A stretch of DNA of 64,000 nt from the NCBI RefSeq assembly GCF_001411555.2, contig NC_049905.1, forward strand, positions 9,143,053 to 9,207,052, given 5' to 3'. The translations under genes and the position numbers were made by a program. Origin of the DNA: Juglans regia (Eukaryota; Streptophyta; Magnoliopsida; Fagales; Juglandaceae). This document shows positions 36,441-49,512 of the stretch, in pieces (positions within the stretch are counted from its first letter, which is position 1; the number at the start of each line of letters is the position of its first letter). The notes below the pieces were generated by a model, which searched no databases, was not told the origin of the DNA, and saw only the letters and a list, made by a program, of their open reading frames with translations.

Positions 36441-36934
36441 ATGACTATTATTTGAGATTTTCATTGTTGGTGGATATGTCAATTTTTTGGTGGAGATGAA
36501 TATATCTTAATTAAAGATGATCACTTTTTGTAATGACTATCACTTTTTGTACTTTTTTGTTTTCTGTAAATTATTAGTGATTTTGTGATAGTATTAATTC
36601 ATATAATGTTGGTTTTTTTTTTTTTTTTCTATGTAAAGGTGTCCCCTCCCTCAGATTTTCCATACCTACAAAGATAAAATATTTTGCATTTTGGACATCT
36701 CGTATATAAGGCACTTTTTACTCATTTCATTTATATCAATTTTTCATGTGCATCAACTTGTCATTGCTCTCACAGACAAAAAATATAAATGAAAGTATAA
36801 TCGGGATGTCATGTTCATGAAATAAATAACATGAAATAAAAAAGAAAATACCTTAGAGAAAATTAAGTCTCGTTTTACATCTTCTACACATTGTTTTATT
36901 AGAATTTTTCAAAATAAATTACCATACAATGTAC

Positions 36935-37139
36935 CTACAACATTGAAATTATTATACATAAACTGAGACTCTCTAGTTTTCTCTTGCATCTCTTAGCCTC
37001 TATCTCTAGTCGATGAGATGTTGTTTCGATATCCATTGCTATTTGTATATTTTGAAGTTCAATTTTTAAGCGATTGATTCTCTGTTCGCAATATGTTGAT
37101 ATTTTCGGATCATGCCAACAAAAAAACTTGAAACAATGT
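36935..37139 (-). pseudogene. GRF zinc-finger protein, exon 2 remnant
   Basis: After an acceptor (TATTCCAG) the minus strand is open for about 67 codons. It reads HCFKFFCWHDP, the C-terminal half of a GRF-type zinc finger (CxFFxW), then a coiled-coil-like run (YCEQRINRLKIELQNIQ and KRCKRKLESLS) and a stop. The layout equals exon 2 of the complete gene at 63463-63893. Exon 1 with the first zinc ligands is not found; a MITE at 37157 lies directly upstream. It is convergent with the broken FAR1-like gene. Confidence 0.7.
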
Positions 37140-37156
37140 CTGGAATATTTAGGTTA

Positions 37157-37592
37157 GGTTTGGATAGTGGAAAAATTCTATTAATCATCTCAATTCTTAT
37201 CATCTTCTCATCATCCCATGATGTGATATTAAATGATAGATTTACAAATGAAATGTAATAAATAATTTCATATCGCCTAATGCCACATCATAGGATGATA
37301 AAAATTAGGATGATGAGTAACATTACTCTTTTAATATTATTATCGTTTTGAGATTTGAAAAAATTGAATTGTTTACTATATTTTATGTGAAAATTTATGA
37401 AAATTATAATGATGAGATGGATACAAAAACTATTTCACTTCATCTCATCTTATCATTACAATTTTTTTAAATTTTTACATAAAATATAATAAAAAAATTA
37501 ACTTTTTCAAATTTTAAAATAATAATTATATTAAAAATAATATTTTATTTAATTCATTTAAAATCATCTCATCTTATCTAACTATCCAAACC
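37157..37592. mobile_element. Tourist-like MITE with a nested foldback element
   Basis: The ends are GGTTTGGATAGT and its inverse (ACTATCCAAACC), with TTA on the left and TTT on the right. The arms have GAGATGAG/CTCATCTC motifs. Inside, about 37180-37325, is a second inverted-repeat unit (CATCATCCCATGATGTG ... CACATCATAGGATGAT) that recurs at 55585-55740. Confidence 0.7.
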
Positions 37593-38279
37593 TTTTACCC
37601 TTTTTGGCGTCATGCAGCTTACGTGGCGGAAAACCGCTTGGTCCACACAGATATGCTGCAAGCTATAAGAAGCAATCCGGTCTCTTGTTTTGGGTTACGC
37701 GCCGGTGACGCTTTTAAATATCACGGACGTTGATTTTAATACCGTGAGGAAACGAGGAGTCAATATCTCGAGCAACTCAATGGGCCGCACGCTGATGTCA
37801 TTCGGAGTATTTAGGCCCCACAACCCACTTACGCGTTGGAGGCATACAAGCCAAGCCAAGCCAACTCAGAAATTCAAACGGTGATCCACGCGTCTTTTCA
37901 TATGTGTGATGAATAATCACCAATAACCATTCAACACTTGGAGGCTCCTAGAGTTGTATGATCGTAGACAATCTCCGCTCTAGGTGTAAAAAAAGTTTTT
38001 AAAATACCTTAAAGTCAACGCCTGTGAATATAAGCAGAAGCAGACGTGCCTGTCTTCTTGTTCTCTCGAAAATAAAAAAATTTTGAAAATTCTAGAGCTC
38101 ACCATTTATTAAAATTAAAAAAACAATTACTTTAATTATATATATATATATGTATTTAAATATGAAAGAACCTAAATCATCGTATATTCATTTCAAGAAA
38201 ATTGTCGAAAGTTGTAAGAAAAAATACACATGAAAATTGTTAAACATGTGTTATCCGCAACTAAACCTAATTAGATTTA

Positions 38280-38474
38280 GGGTGAGTTTGGTTACTAAAC
38301 TCATCTCAACTCATCATTACAACTTTTTCAAATCTCAATACAAAATATAATAAACAATTCAACTTTTTCAAATCTTAAAATAATAATAATATTAAAAAAT
38401 AATATTCTAACAATATTTTATCATTTCAACTCAACTCAACTCAACTCAACTCACTTCAACATCTAAATACAACC
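38280..38474. mobile_element. Tourist-like MITE, 195 bp, TTA duplication
   Basis: It starts GGGTGAGTTTGG and its inverse end is GGTTGTATTTAG, flanked by TTA on both sides (38277-38279, 38475-38477). The interior has repeated CAACT and ACTCATCTCAACTCATC. It is the reverse-oriented relative of the copy at 57651-57865. Confidence 0.8.
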
Positions 38475-38479
38475 TTAAT

Positions 38480-40220
38480 GGGCAAGTTTCCCGTATCTCT
38501 TCTAAAAAAAATAAGACTCAACATTAAAATGTATATTTTTTTAAGTAGATTTCAAATTTATTTACTTATTTAAAATGAATATACAAGACTTACACTTCGT
38601 AAAATTATACAAATAATTTTCATAACTCGATATTTGAAACATGATATAGCTCAATTCACTCAAAAGAAACAATTTAAAATGGAAAAATGTAACTTCAAAC
38701 TAGGTAAGAGGAGACCTTTAGCCCCTCCCTCAAAACACAATCTCTTTATAATTTCATAATTTGTAATTTTTTTTTTTTAATTTAAGCATCAAAATCATCC
38801 CTAGTCGAATCCATTCAACAAACTTCATCACTTGCAACATATACAAAAGAGTAGTGAGAGAGCCCTATAAAACCAATCAGTCTTTTTATAGCAATATTTG
38901 GAGATGGTGAATTTGCATTGGGTTTTTTTTTTTTTTCCTAACAAAAAATTATTTATTATAGTAAGACATTTTATGGAAATTAAAACTAATCAAAACAAGT
39001 GAAATATCTATTCAACTTTCTTAATGACATCTTCATTGAGTTTCTTTTTTCAAATTTTCATATTTCCTTTCCGAATTTTGCTAGACATAAATCGGTGTGT
39101 TAGCACACCATTTACAGTGGAGCCCATTATAACTATAAAAAAACCAAAATACTAATAATTTTTTAGAAGAATAATTCTACATACAATCGTGAAGTACATA
39201 AATACCACGTAATCACTTTGAAAAATAGTAAGATTTCACTATGTGGGTCTCATATTTTATTCATTTTTTTCAAAACGATTACACGACAGTTGCACAACTC
39301 ACAATTATAAATATCTTTTCTCCTTCCTTATTTGTCCTTATGAATTTTAAGATCTCTTAAGGTTTTTTTCCCATATTTATTGCAAGCCTAACATGCCAAT
39401 TTATTATTCCATTATTTTTAATGTATGTTGGTCAGAAACCATAAAAGCTCCTACACCTGTCACTGAAATATATGCAAGTCCTAATAAAAATTAGAAATAT
39501 TTGTGTCAAATTGCAAGCTAAACTGAAAGATCAGATCGACACTGAGAAAAAGATTGGCAGCTGCTTAGATATGGATCTTAACAGCTTTTCCCAAAGTGAT
39601 TAGGCATCAATCTAATTAATAATTATCATGATTAGGCTGAAGATGCTATCTCTGAAAGACCCAAAGTGAGTTATTTTCATAGGAGTAGGTTTAAAGCTGA
39701 GGATAAGGATTATTTGGAGGATTTTGAGCCAATTGTAGATGGTAATCATGATCTCATTCATTTACTTTAGGCTTTGTAAAAAAGGTGGTTCAGTTTCAGC
39801 TGTGGACAAAGGTATGGGTGCAACTTTAACTCTTCATGATGATGTCAATGAAGCCCCCCACTATACTTCTTTAGAACTCCATGCCAATTTTTATCACTTT
39901 TTTCTTCTTGATTTCTCAAAGAAAAGCCTTCTTAATTGAAGGATGGTTTTGTTAAGTTATTATAGCACTACTATGTTGAATTTCTTCTCTTTAGAACTAT
40001 AAATGTTAGATTTGTATTGTAGTAGATTAGAGATAAACACATAAAGTGAATTTCATATTATTTATATGAGTTTTTCAGACAAATTTAAATGATTGATAAA
40101 TATTATAATATTTTCTCCATATATCTCTCAGAGAAATAATTTAACTATATAAAGAGATCGTATAAAAATAAATCCACAAATTGATATGGCTTGATATAAT
40201 ATGTTAGATTGTAAAGTTAC
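38480..40220. other. Intergenic, no gene seen
   Basis: AT-rich. Two short frames (39739-39939 and around 39540) show no domain. Confidence 0.55.
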
Positions 40221-40228
40221 TTTTATTA

Positions 40229-40430
40229 AGACTCGTTTGTTTTCAGAAATGATATGAGATGAGTTGAGATTAAAGTTAAAAAGTTGAAAAAATATTGTTA
40301 GAATATATTTTTTAATATAATTTTTATTTTGAGATTTGAAAAAATTGAATTATTTATTTTATTTTGTGTAGGGATTTGAAAAAGTTATAATGATGAGATG
40401 AGATGAGATATTTTTTGAAAACAAACGAGG
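40229..40430. mobile_element. Tourist-like MITE, 202 bp, TTA duplication
   Basis: The ends ACTCGTTTGTTTTC and the inverted CCTCGTTTGTTTTC are flanked by TTA (40226-40228 and 40431-40433). The core has the GATGAGATGAGATGAG motif shared with the other copies. Confidence 0.75.
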
Positions 40431-41399
40431 TTAACGATATGAAACCATATCAATTTGTAAATTTACTTTTATGAAATTTTTTTTTATGACTGTAATACTT
40501 TTCTATTTCTCTATCTTTAGAAACTTTTCTTTCACTTTCACCCACCTACAAAACTTAGATTTTCATGCATGCTCTTGCCTAGAAGGTTCCCAAATTGCTT
40601 TCTAGTTGGGTAGTTTTGGAGGGAGATGGGAAGCAGAGAGCCGAAACAGACACAGTTTCATCTAACTTGATTAGCAGGCCATAAGTAAGTCAAATTCGGT
40701 GAATGAATTTTAGGTGCAATTCTCATGGACTAGAATAATGTCTGCACAAGGAAAATCCAGGGTGTTCTCCACTAGGAACCTATCTGCAAATCCCTTTTTC
40801 TCAACATCGGCACATTGCTCCACAGACGCGGTTTTGATTATAAATATAAAAATTTCTTAAAAATAAATTTATAAATTGATATAATTTTTATAATACGTTA
40901 GATTTATTTTATAGTAAAAATAATTTTATAATCTGATATACTATATGAAACTATATCATATTTATATAACTCATAATTATATATAACATTATTCATTTAA
41001 ATTTGTAAAAAGTAGATGGGTAAGTTTGAAAAACTATTCGAATGAATATGATTTTTTAACATATTTTTTATTTATTTTTAGTTTTTATTACAAATAATTA
41101 GATTATTTCTTTTTTAATAATTTCGAAACATTTAAAAGCTTTTCTAGTGGACATCGGCCAAAACATACCTTTTTTAGAGTTAGCGCTCATTTATCACTTT
41201 CTCAGCCCCTACCTCTTTCGACCACCCAAAAGCATCCAACGTTTTTTTTAGGCAAAACATCCAACTCATTACTTGCACCTTCCTCTACTCTCTGCCCCAC
41301 TAGATATGAAAAAATAAATAAAATTACTTCTATCAAGATAAAGATCCCCTTAGACATTGTAATTATATCTCTGCAATATTTTTAAGATGCGTATGTTTC

Positions 41400-42200
41400 G
41401 TGTTAATATTGTATTTTGCATGTCTTTGAATCAGGTCTCGGCAACTTAGATTTTTAGAGTTGGGCCTCAATCGGTGCTATGTGGAGCCCCCAACAATAGT
41501 CTGATGCGGCTGTACGAAGCTGATTTGTACATTCATGGCGATAAACAGTATTTAAATGCAGAAAATAAAGAGAAATGAACATACAAATTTACGTGATTCG
41601 GTACTGAACTTACACCCACAGGAATTTGGGGATGAGAGATTCCACTATAATTAAGTTATTTATAATCTCTCATAGCCTTTCATTTCTCAATATATAAAGA
41701 AAGTTGTAAATCTATTCATTAGAAAAGAAGTTCTTTGTTTTGCTCTAAAGTTGAAGGAGAAGTCTCCAAGTGAAGAAGTCGAAATCGTCCCAAAGAGAGA
41801 GTGTGTCCCAAAACCAAAAAGTCATCGATCCGTAGGTTCATCTTCTCTATAATCTCCTGCTCTCTATTTGCTTTAAATCACTTTCCTATTTTTTCTCTCC
41901 CGACATATTGTTTTTCTTTACTTTATGTCAAATATCTCATTTTCCTCTCTTGACGTTGCTTTCCCATGCCTCCTATGAACAGAGTGAATTTCACTCTCAA
42001 ATAATTTGTGAACGTAAACTTTTATGTCAAACTATGTAAATCTCTGTATTTCTTTTGTATTCATAATTTTATGATTTATTTATTATTTATTTCATTGATG
42101 AGTATGCGAGAACTATATCAATGCCGAAAATTTCATCGTGAGCTATTCAATTGTATTGTTGGACTCCAATCCCTTCGAAAAAAATGCATTCACAAGTAAG
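41400..42200. other. Possible LTR-retrotransposon remnant
   Basis: The stretch ACATACAAATTTACGTGATTCGGTACTGAACTT..ACACCCACAGG near 41580-41625 resembles a non-coding segment common in plant LTR elements, followed by CT-rich leader-like DNA. No coding domain and no clear ends were found, so this is weak. Confidence 0.3.
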
Positions 42201-42461
42201 AAGTGGTGGAAACCTAACAAGTTGATGAGCCACACACAGCTATATATACTTTACTTGATGATTGAGAATAAGATCTGATATAATTTATGATTGTAAAATA
42301 TGAGTTACTTTTAACAAGATCGCAATAAAAATTTGAGTCAACTCAACCTATTGATATTAATGGGTTGAAACAGGTTGTGTTCGGGTATCCACCTGTTTAT
42401 TAAACATATAATGATGTGTCACCTATTTATTTAATCAGATCATGTCAGCGGTTGACATTTA

Positions 42462-42653
42462 GGAGATGTTTGGATTCGAAGATGACTTGAGATGAGCTGA
42501 GATGAGTTGAGATGGATTATGAATAGTAATGAGATGAGTTGTGAATAGTAGTGAGATTTGTGAGTTAAAGTTGCTGAATAGTAATGAATAGTAGTGAGAT
42601 GAGTTGAGATGAGTTGAGATGAACTGAGATAACTTGTGAATCCAAACAAGCCC
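42462..42653. mobile_element. Tourist-like MITE, 192 bp, TTA duplication
   Basis: It starts GGAGATGTTTGGATTC and its inverted end is GGGCTTGTTTGGATTC, with TTA on both sides (42459-42461, 42654-42656). The GGGCTTGTTTGG end is typical of PIF/Harbinger Tourist elements. The interior is repeated GATGAGTTGAGATGAG. Confidence 0.85.
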
Positions 42654-43984
42654 TTAATTGAATAAAGTGTGTTTGGTCACACCCTACTTGATAAGAATCC
42701 AACCTATAAATCCGAATAACCTATCTTTAGAACTTATGGATTGCCACTTTTCCAATGAAAATCATTGGTTAGAGAGCAGAAAGCTAACAATACACAGACT
42801 GAACTTCCCTGTTCAACTGCATGATGTGTAATATCTATGTACATACCACTTTAGTGCAATTTCTTTTATAAAAAAATGAATTTTATTATAAAAATATAAT
42901 TTTTTTTTTTGAGGGAGATTTACATTTTTACAAAAAACATGCGTGATTTGTCTATTTAGAATTTACACATAATATTATTCATTTAAAATAATTAATTAAT
43001 ACTATATATTGTCTTAAGGTATGTAAGTATCATGCACTCGTTTTGAAAAAAAATAAAATTTATTATTAAAAAAATAATTTTTTTTATGTAAATTTTAAAT
43101 TTATTTAAAAAAAAAATACAAAATTTACGAATATAAATATCATTTGAAAATAAATATAGTTGAAAGAGAAGGACTAGAATGGTACCAAGAATGGGCTCCA
43201 TAAACCTAAGAAGAACCTGGTACGATAGTGGAGAACACGTTTGCTGCTGATTTCTATCTTCTCCCACAATTATGTCTTACGTGCGAACACTACGTGGTAC
43301 AGGCAAGCATTATTATTATTGTCGGGGGTCCACAAGCAATTCGGCCAAGTGCCGAGGCAGCTTGGGCAGCAAATCACTCTCTAACACGTGTTCCCATAAT
43401 ATTAAAAATATGAAATGAAAAAATTTTGAATATAGCTACATATATATAATATAGCTCTCATTTAACAGGATATATTATTTTTTTTAATAATCTTAATTTA
43501 ATTATATATATATCATATAATAAAATCAGAAATGAGAAGTAATGATGTCTCTTCATAACAGTAATTATTATTTAACAATATAATATTAAATGAATCTAGG
43601 AGATAATGATCAAATCATTCCTAAATGGAAAGTGATAACAAGTCCTAAGATTGATTTGAAAACATTCATATCTCTTATACTTCAACATCCATCAAACTCA
43701 AATCACATTGTGTTTTTTCTTTTTTCTTTTTTCTTTTTTTTGTCTTTTTTTGGAATGATCTAATGCGGCAAGAGCATGAGCTTGGCCTTCAAATAAATTG
43801 ATTTGTTGGTAATGAGATGATGAAAAGTAGTAACAATCCAATGTAAAAAGTACATAACTTGCACTAAAATTGCCTATTTAAAAAACACAAATAAACTAGA
43901 CCGAGAAAATGGGCCTTAGATGGGTCATGGACAATAAAAGGTCAACGATAGGCCAAAAATTAGGCTAAAAATGGTTGAGATTTT

Positions 43985-44225
43985 TATATTTGGATGTTAA
44001 GATGATCTCAGATGCCTTGAGTTGATTTCTGAATTGTAATGTTTTGTAGATCCCATTAAGATACATTTGAATGTAAATATATTGAGATATGTATTTGTAT
44101 GTATGAAGTAGATTGATATATGTTTAATATTTTTATGAAAAGTTAAAAAATTAATAAATCTCATCAATGATTAATTTGAGATGAGTTAAGTTGATTTCAA
44201 GTTTCAACAACCAATCAAACACTTG
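43985..44225. mobile_element. Probable Tourist-like MITE
   Basis: The left end TATTTGGATGTTAAGATGATC is matched by an inverted right end (CCAATCAAACACTT). The interior has GAGTTGATTT/GATTTCAAG motifs. No target duplication was verified. Confidence 0.45.
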
Positions 44226-44229
44226 GTCA

Positions 44230-45440
44230 ACACAAATGGGTTTGAGACCTAAAACGAAGTCAACAACAAACCAAAAATTGGACCAAAGGACCAAATAAGG
44301 ATGGGCCGGGGGGGGTGTTGGGGGGACCCAGCCAAGTTTTTTTTTTTTTTTTTTTTTTCAAGCAAGTTTTCTTTATTTATTTATTTTTCCCCAATTTCCA
44401 GTAATTTAGAGGTCAATTCACTGGTTGAGATTTTAATTTGGTAGATCCACAATCTTTCATTCTACCTATTAAAGTCCGCATTGAGTCTCGTGAGGGTGGG
44501 ACCATTGGTAAAGTAGAAAAAGAAAAACAAATATACAGTTTGGATAATAAGATGAAATAAAATTTTTATAAATAGTAGCAAAATAATTTAAGTTAAAATA
44601 TTTTATTAGATTTTGAGAAATGAGAGAAAATTGAATAAAAATATTATAAAATTAAAATATTATTAAAATATAATTTTTTAATATCAAAATTCTTTTTTAA
44701 ATTAAAAAAATTTATATTGTTTTTTGTAAAAATTTAAAAAAATTATAATTATTAGATAAAATATTTAAATGAAAAAGTTAAAATTTAAAATTATTTTATA
44801 TTTGAGTAAAAAATTATGAAAAATTTTGAAACAAGCCGAGGTGTTCTCATCCAATCCAAGTGCCACAAGATGATTTGGGATGAAAACCTGACATTAGCCG
44901 ATAGCTCTGATATCATTACTGAATTTCATATAAAATAAAAATTGAAACAAAGAAAGAAAGAAAGAGAAAAATGAGAGCTTTGTAAGCTACATCTTAATAT
45001 TGAATTGAATTGAATTTTACACCACATATTGCTTGTACTTGTAATAAAATGGAGGATAATTCAAAGAGTAATATCAAATCAATGTATGATATAATGGTCA
45101 AATCATTTTAAGGCAATGTATGATGACAAAGTATAAAACTGAAAATATTCGAATCACTTGTACTCTAAAAACAGCTTTATTTCGTGGACAGGTTAACCTA
45201 CATAAAAGGGTAACCCTTCCCAGAAATCCATCAACTTACACAAACACAAAATAAAGGCTGCAAGCACGTTCTTAAGTTCTCAATCAAATGTTCATTTTCA
45301 CAAAGATAGTAATACCACTACCCAAAAAAGCCTTCTACAGCCAATCTAACAATCATTTCCTTACATTCCAATCTAGTGCTAGTTCCATGTACACAAACCT
45401 AGAAGGATTGGTCAGAAACAAGGGTTAGAAATCTGCACTC
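44230..45440. other. Intergenic, no gene seen
   Basis: Very AT-rich, with a poly-T run at 44338-44360 and another decayed TTTGGATAATAAGATG-type MITE at about 44535-44840. The last part is probably the 3' UTR of the PRR7-like gene. Confidence 0.5.
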
Positions 45441-45449
45441 CAGCTCTTG

Positions 45450-48400
45450 TTATTGTAAACTGTCAGAAGAAATATCCCCAGATACATGGTCTTTGCTCTG
45501 ACAGTCTTGTCCTGCCTTATTGTCAGAACTGTTAAAAGAAAAGAAAATTAGAACTAATGATCTCCCCAGATTCATAAAAATGATCTTGGCAAAGGCAACA
45601 ATGATAATGGATTGTAATTTGAACCCAAACTTGAGGTATCATACCTTGTTTGTTTAACAAATTGTCCCTTGATACGAGGCCGTTGTTCTGCAAGTTTTTT
45701 CCTGCTTTGGTATCGAACCTGGAAAATAACAGACAATGAAGACTAGGTTTCATACATCCTGTAAAAAGCTAGACCTTTTTTGATCAGTAATAAGTTAGAC
45801 CTACAAAATGACAGCGAGATATAATTGTCATGTTGTCTATTACTGTTTCATTTGTCAGGAGCTCCCCCAGCATCATATATTATTTCAAAACAAGAAACTC
45901 CTAGGCTGAAAAAGGTCAGGACTTCTTTTTGCTCGGGGTATTTTTTTTTTTTTTTTTGTTGTGATAATTTTGATTTGTTATGTTAACGGTAGGATATAGT
46001 GCGGGCTCTATTTTGCTCCCCCACAAAACGCACAGGGAAAAATGAATTACCCTCTTTTCAAAGCATCTCTCCTTCCTTTTCTGACGAAATTTGTTTAGTG
46101 CAGCCTCTCTGTGCGCCACCCGTTCTTCATCTGATCCATTCCCACTATTTTTCCCACTAATTGCCCCAGCTCCAAAGTTTCCAGCTGCCCCATTTTCACT
46201 TTGTACGTTTGTTACTCCAGCATTCAAGGCAGTGCTGCTTCCGTTCTGTCCATTGCTGCCATAGTTACTTCCAGAAGAACTTCCATTCACACTATAGTTT
46301 CCTGCATTACTTTCAACAGGGTCTCCTAACACATTCGATGATCCACATTGCTGAGAAGCTCCAGCCATGTTCTTCCGGGAGACATCACTGCCGTCTTGCT
46401 GTAGTTGATGCTGCTGCAAGTTGTGGACATGATGATGATAATGGTGGTGGTGGTGGTGGTGGTGCTGGACCTGGACCTGCTGTTTTGAGCCCCTTGTTTG
46501 GGCTTGAACCTTGTTAACTTCCACATTAGTTGCCTTCCCAGGTGTATTCTGCACAGATTCGAATGTGGAGGAATGAAAAGATTTGAATGCTGATATGGAC
46601 TCTGGCTTCTCATCGTAGACTTCTAGCTTAGGAATAACACATTTATCGGTGGAGGCCACATCATTGTTGTTGCTACTCCCATTAGAATGCTGATTTGGCA
46701 GATTGCCACTTGGATGAGATTGAAAATTATGTGTTGCCCCTGTATTCTGCACGGCTGAATTATCATCAAGTGGAGAACAGCTCCCAACATTCCCTGTATG
46801 AGCCTGATCAAAAGTGGAAATCATTAAACGTGGCCAGAAATGGAGGTTTTGTTCCTCTCACTTACTTTTTCAGAGTCCAACTTTTACCAGCAGCTGCTTG
46901 CCAACCACTGTGAGCCACATTATGATATGGAGATTCTCTTATTATTTCACTGCAAAAGATCGAAGAATTTCTTAAAGTACTGGTTTCCTTTTTTCCTTGG
47001 ATTGGCAACACACCCGTCCACATCACAATGTGGTGCACAATGATCGGGAACAGACTTCAATTGCTCTGATAAGATGAGGTCATGTCCACAATTTAAGGCT
47101 TTTGCCATCTAAGGTGCTACAGAACATTACCCTATTAACAGAAGAGGCTGTATTGTATCTGCATGGTGAAGAAAAAAGAGATAGTAAAACAATTGTTGAA
47201 ATGTAATATGTCATCAGCACAAATAGTATTTCTGCAGGGTTCCCTTCTTACTTTGAGAATGCTGACAGATCTGAATGTCTAAGAACATTGCGGTCATCAT
47301 GTGCAACATTTTCAACATCCTCTCTCATCCTCTTCAAAGTTAGTACAAGGGACGGCAGTTGTCTAGAATCACAATGTGCTTTGGTTTGTGATATATCAGA
47401 AAGGCCATTCGGAGTGTCAAAGTCTCTGCTTTCAGCCTCGAGATAAGTAGAATTGACAACTGCACTAACCATATTGGAAGATGGGTTTTCTGGCTTGCTG
47501 ATAGCATTCTCGCTGTTGTGCTTTGACTTATCGCTATCAAATGGCTTACTGTCTCCGTTAGGCAAAATATTCTGGCCTCTACTGCTTAGATGGATAGATA
47601 ACATCTCATGTTGAAATTCATGTCTTGAATCTGGATGTTTAGATACTCCTGTTTCCAAGTTTTTACCAAATGCAACATTGTCTATGAAAATTAAATGCAG
47701 ATCCCAGTATTAATAGTTAATATTCAACCAAATATAATTAAAAAAACCTAATGGAGATGTATAGATATCATTAAGGCATACCGCGTTGCTCATCCTGTTC
47801 AGGGCACTCTTTTGTTTCAGTAACATGCACCCACCTGTTGCTAAATTTTTCAGGCTTCGTATGAGTCACCTGGGCACAGGTGCTATCAGGACCATCAGCT
47901 ATTTGATCTGGATCTGGAGGAGATATTGGTTGGGGACTTTCAACTTCAGCCGCCCTTTTGGTCCACGAACTCTGCAAAAAGAGTATTAGTATTTTTAACT
48001 TTGTCAGTGTTGTGTGTTCAGGAACCTTTGTTCATTATATGCTCAGCTCAAGTTTTTTTGTTTTGACATTGACCGGTAAATTGTTGCAAATGATGATCTA
48101 AGCCCAAAACATATCCTAACCCTGAAGCAGACAAATGTCAGGTCAAATCAAGCCATTTAGGACTTCCATCATCTTTGCTATCGTAATTAATGTTCTTTCC
48201 TCTTTCTACTATCGAGGAAATTCTTATTTTACCACACACACTGATACTGATGAGGCATGGAAGGTGGCTAAAAGATGCATAGGGTCCATTTTGCGGTTGT
48301 ACCTTTGCCTAGATTGCATTGTGTAATTTGTGTTACCCCCAGCCCCTTGGGACCATAAGTTGGGAGTTTTTTAAGTTAGACTCACGGGCCCAACTATTTT

Positions 48401-49469
48401 AGGTGTATGTATTTATTGTATTGCATATTTGTGCAATTTGATTCCTGATTTGATTTTACTGAGGCTGACAAATTTTGCTTTCTTGTAGTAACAGTCATTT
48501 AAGGCATGATTTCAATGAGAAAATTTGCCTAAGGCAACCTCCAGAAGTTTCCTAATCTGTAACAGCTGCATTGACTTGACAAAAACCCAAAAATACCCCA
48601 CCCTTTGAGCCTGCTGATATATGAATAAATTAGGGAAGTTTTTTCTGATTTAGGGGCTGAAGTATTACCTGGAAATCACCAAGAATCAGAGCTGCAATAG
48701 TTAGAAAATTCCTCATTAAGATGCTACCAAGATCTTAGGCTTAAGAGGCTACCACCCTTTGAGCCTGCTGTCACATTTTTATGCAAGCTGTCCAAGTCTG
48801 ATTTCCTAAGGTTATGATTTAAGAGATCGTATTTATGACTAATCACATCTTGTAAACTTGATCATATGCATTGATTGTTAAATATAGTGTAATGAGCATG
48901 ATGGAGGCAGAGAGTAGGAATAATACAGTGCTGTATACACGATGACAGCCACTCACAATGGCTATCCAGATCTATTATGACTTCCAAGTCCCTAGAGACC
49001 ATAGGTTGTACCCAATGAGTCATCTTAAGCAATGACTCAAGTTCCCTGGGTTTGAGGCACAAATTGAAGTCAAGGAATGTGACACCGGAAGCACAAGAAT
49101 ATTCACACAGCCTATACAATTACACACACTAGTGCATTTGGACACTTGACTATGGAGGCTTAAAGGCTCACTTTTAACAACAGGCCTGGATAGAGGCTTC
49201 AAGAGGACTTTAGGACAATACACATGGCCTGTGAATAGCTCTAACACAAGAAACCTGTTCAGCCACATCAACAGTGGCATCTACCTGCTGGAAACAGCAA
49301 GCCTAACGAACTTTGAAAGGGATGTTAGGATGTACGATAAGATCAAAATTTGTGAGGTTTGTGAATAGTTGTAAAATCTTTCCGAGATGATGTTTTTAGA
49401 TGTCTGAAGAATAGGAATTAGATATTTTAAATTTACTATATAAATAATTTTAAATAACTTAATATAAGG

Positions 49470-49512
<43 letters not shown>

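Noticed and set aside
39739..39939. 66-residue frame near 39.8 kb
   Set aside because: Too short, no domain, and no splice partner seen.
46161..46517. 118-residue plus-strand frame
   Set aside because: Antisense shadow of PRR7-like exon 8, including its His tract.
46818..46830. Apparent frameshift or lost splice acceptor at the start of PRR7-like exon 8
   Set aside because: A 28-nt microexon at 47131-47158 has good splice sites and restores the frame, so the gene reads through intact.
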